Shown here: piece by piece, positions 46,985 to 49,049 of the stretch | Layout of the letters: each line of letters starts with the position of its first letter | Position numbering within the stretch: the stretch's first letter is position 1 | NCBI GenBank assembly: GCA_030998015.1 | Contig: JARWMV010000112.1 | Location: 1-49,049 of the forward strand | Direction: 5' to 3' | Source of the DNA: Ceratorhiza oryzae-sativae | Lineage: Eukaryota > Basidiomycota > Agaricomycetes > Cantharellales > Ceratobasidiaceae | Length of the DNA: 49,049 nt | Notes under the pieces: generated by a model | Told to the model about the DNA's origin: nothing | The model's input: only the letters and a program-made list of their open reading frames with translations | Databases searched by the model: none | Position numbers and translations under genes: made by a program

Positions 46985-47560
46985 ATTAATTAATCCGCGC
47001 AGGTCCGTTCTTAGCTCCCTCTGCAGAGGGGCGAAGATTACCAAAAAGGACTAGGCGCGGTAGGGGCCTTAACTGTACTATCAGCGGACCCAGAGGATTC
47101 GATTCCCGACCCCCGATTTGCGCCAAATCGGACTCTTCCCTTACAGGCCCCCGCTAATCGATGTAGATTTGCCTTCGCAAATCATCGATTAGTGGGAGCC
47201 CTCCGCGCTTAGGCCGCCCTGCGGGCGATCAAAGAGCGCGGAGGGGAAGAGGTTCCCTAGCAGCGTGTACTTGTACACGCTGACGACAGGGTTAGGGTTA
47301 ATCCAATTTGCCTTAGTTTTACCTTCTGGTCAACTACGATGTAATAAAACCCAAGTAGTCCACAGGGAAGTGGAAAACATGGACCTTTCGCTTCGGCTTC
47401 CATTTATCAACTCACCCTGGGCTATATAGCACTGGTTGCCGTATAAATTAGGATGGAGATTTACCTCCACCCCCCAAAAACCTAAGAAGCCCTTGGAAAA
47501 TAATAAGACCTGGCACGAAGTGACATGGGTCGACCTAAAATTGGTTTAAGTATTGAAAAT
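46985..47560. other. Unassigned unique DNA with rRNA/tRNA-like patches
   Basis: After D element 46877-46972 there is unique DNA, D element 47151-47246, a P module (47247-47300), and about 250 bp (47300-47560) of non-repetitive sequence. The plus strand has a T-arm-like AGAGGATTCGATTCCCGACC at about 47091-47110 followed by a small palindrome, but no cloverleaf closes. The minus strand has CACTTCGTGCCAG near 47520, faintly SSU-like. No assignment. Confidence 0.4.
47151..47246 (-). mobile_element. Family D element
   Basis: Second D copy 180 bp from the first; joined to a P module. Confidence 0.85.
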
Positions 47561-47633
47561 AAGACCGACGGGACTTGAACCCATATCTCATCTATTATGA
47601 GCAGATTGCATTAACCGATTATGCTACAGTCTT
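47560..47633 (-). tRNA. tRNA with CAU anticodon (Met or lysidine-Ile)
   Basis: Acceptor AAGACTG/CGGTCTT, D stem GCAT/ATGC, anticodon stem ATCTG/TAGAT (4 bp plus G-T) with loop CTCATAA, T arm GGGTTCAAGTCCC. Compact 73-nt cloverleaf with no insertion. Confidence 0.88.
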
Positions 47634-48268
47634 GCCCTCTGTATAGGTTTGGGAATAATGTATCTATCTCCAAAACGGTGTAAGGGCTTACAGCCCATAA
47701 CCATTTTTGAGTACGGCAGCGCTCCTGTGGGCCCTCTGCGGACTTCATGGGAGCCCTAATTATATAATCAATGAAAAAAAAAAAACGCAATTTATTTTAA
47801 AATCTTACTATTAACAAATTTTGTTCACAACTTTGATAAACCAATAAACAAAATTATAGACAAACATAATCTTCAAGTGCAATAGACCCCCAATGCATTG
47901 GGAGGCCATTGCCTTGTTGGGGGTCTACGGCACGGGTAAGCCTCTCGAGGCAGTCTTACTGCCGAGGTATTGCGAGGTAGCCTGGACCCCAGAGGTTCCA
48001 GGCTACCTCGGAATCAGGCGCCTCCCGTGGTGGATGGGCCCGAGCGTAGCGACGGTCCTCACCACCACGGGGGGTACGATAGAGCGGCCGATTGCGGCAG
48101 CGTACTACTAATTTTCGAAAATTGGGGTTTCTTTTATGTTTTTGCCTAAGCGGCTGCAACTGTGCCCACTCATAACTTACTTAGTACACGATGTATGTTG
48201 CTTATTCCGTTATGATAGAAAATAAAGACTTTAGTTAATTTGTACAGATCTTATTAAATAGAAGAATA

Positions 48269-48439
48269 ACTCTAATCCGGATTCGAACCCCGCCGCTTTA
48301 AAGCGGCGGCCGGGAGTCACGCTCGCGGGGATACGCAATTCCTGTATTCTACCCCGAGCTCTCATGAGAGCTCGCCTGCTCGGCCGCTACATCGTTAGAT
48401 GGAGCGATCTACAGCAGGCGGGTGTTAAACTATAAGAAT
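48269..48439 (-). tRNA. tRNA gene apparently split by hairpin insertions
   Basis: Ends pair as an acceptor (ATTCTTA at 48439-48433 with TTAGAGT at 48275-48269, one mismatch). D-stem GTTT is separated from TAGAAT by about 75 nt containing two palindromes (CGCCTGCT/AGCAGGCG and GAGCTCTCATGAGAGCTC). A further palindrome ccgccgctttaaagcggcgg disrupts the T arm before TTCGAATCCGGA. The anticodon arm is near CAGGAATTGCGTATC (possibly UGC, Ala) but does not fold well. Without the insertions about 75 nt remain. Confidence 0.5.
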
Positions 48440-48471
48440 TTGAAGCTGCTCCCGGAGGGTAATTTAGTTTA

Positions 48472-48570
48472 ACCCCAAATTGGGGGTGTAGATTTGCCTG
48501 CGCAAATCACCCCCAATTTAGGAGTCCTCAGCGCTTAGGCCGCGCCTAAAGGCGCGATCAGAGAGTTGGA
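48472..48570 (-). mobile_element. Family C element
   Basis: Between the split tRNA and tRNA-Tyr. Confidence 0.9.
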
Positions 48571-48620
48571 TTTATAAAATTTAGGGTCCCGCAGCTACGC
48601 TGCGGGACGCCATGTATATT

Positions 48621-48706
48621 TTGAGCTAAGTAGGAATCGAACCTACCCGACGAACACGTCAATTTTTTTACAGAAAACCCCAATTACCATTCTGGCATCA
48701 GCTCAA
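48621..48706 (-). tRNA. trnY: tRNA-Tyr(GUA), long variable arm
   Basis: Acceptor TTGAGCT/AGCTCAA; anticodon loop CTGTAAA (GUA) on stem TTTT/AAAA; variable arm TTGACGTGTTCGTCGG; T arm GTAGGTTCGATTCCTAC. The class II variable arm is normal for fungal mitochondrial tRNA-Tyr. Confidence 0.92.
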
Positions 48707-49049
48707 TATTTATTCGTCTTTTATTTCCCCAACGATCGGGCGACGATTTCCCTACTGCCCCCCAAACATGTGCAGCTACGCTGCATTGTTTGAGGGGCAT
48801 CCGCCCCCCAATAATGCAATGGCCTCCCAATGCGTTACCAAGCCTGTAAGGCACGCCCTACGGGCCAACGTATTGGGGGTCAATTGTTGGGGGTCTACGG
48901 AAATCATCCCGATCGGTAGGCGCTGCCCGAGCGTGGGCCGCGCTAAGGCGCGATCTACGCTCGGGAGTTTTTTATCCCATAGTGTCCGTAATATATCGGC
49001 AAGGTAGACAAGTTGTAGTTCATTTTCTGTCACCTTAATAGTCAAAAAT

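Noticed and set aside
47080..47140. Plus-strand tRNA suggested by a T-arm-like GGATTCGATTCC
   Set aside because: Acceptor and anticodon arms cannot be closed even after removing the small palindrome.

Overview
The window is a piece of a large, repeat-swollen fungal mitochondrial genome. Every recognisable gene lies on the minus strand: atp9 (5' part), cox3, nad3, nad2 and rps3, plus four or five tRNAs. The adjacent nad2-nad3 pair and the nad2/nad3/cox3 protein style look like Basidiomycota (Agaricomycetes). The density of GC-rich hairpin repeats recalls the inflated mitogenomes reported for Rhizoctonia relatives; that placement is inference. Two homing-endonuclease frames read through in-frame TGA codons at conserved Trp positions, so the genetic code is probably table 4 (TGA = Trp). 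No rRNA gene could be identified with confidence.

Layout: 1-2656 is a near-perfect 2.65-kb palindrome that truncates the atp9 group I intron. Then come atp9 (2737-2916) with an upstream LAGLIDADG ORF fused to a second atp9 fragment; a nad2 pseudogene (about 5085-5425); tRNA-Ser; hairpin-dense DNA; cox3 in five exons (20859 down to 8101) with four introns; a duplicated nad3/GIY-YIG unit (28261 to about 23500); nad2 in three exons (35380 down to 28264); rps3 in three exons (44238 down to 36876); and a tRNA-bearing, hairpin-dense right end (44240-49049). My exon models close exactly: cox3 269 aa, nad2 531 aa and rps3 362 aa. Nearly every intron starts after a T and ends on G, as group I introns do.

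Two processes dominate. First, homing endonucleases (LAGLIDADG and GIY-YIG) have piled up serially. At atp9, cox3, nad3 and nad2 a second, divergent fragment of the neighbouring exon sits between two endonuclease ORFs, as if each incoming element brought its own exon and displaced the resident one. Second, several families of modular palindromic elements have invaded introns, endonuclease ORFs, intergenic DNA and apparently a tRNA, but none of the core exons. Family A (27 copies, 172-223 bp) consists of two three-way-junction modules. Family B (about 21 copies) makes 5-bp target duplications of the form NNTGA. Families C, D and a 34-bp palindrome insert precisely without target duplication. 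Removing an element on paper usually restores the interrupted reading frame, so the insertions are either very recent or the host tolerates them at RNA or translation level.
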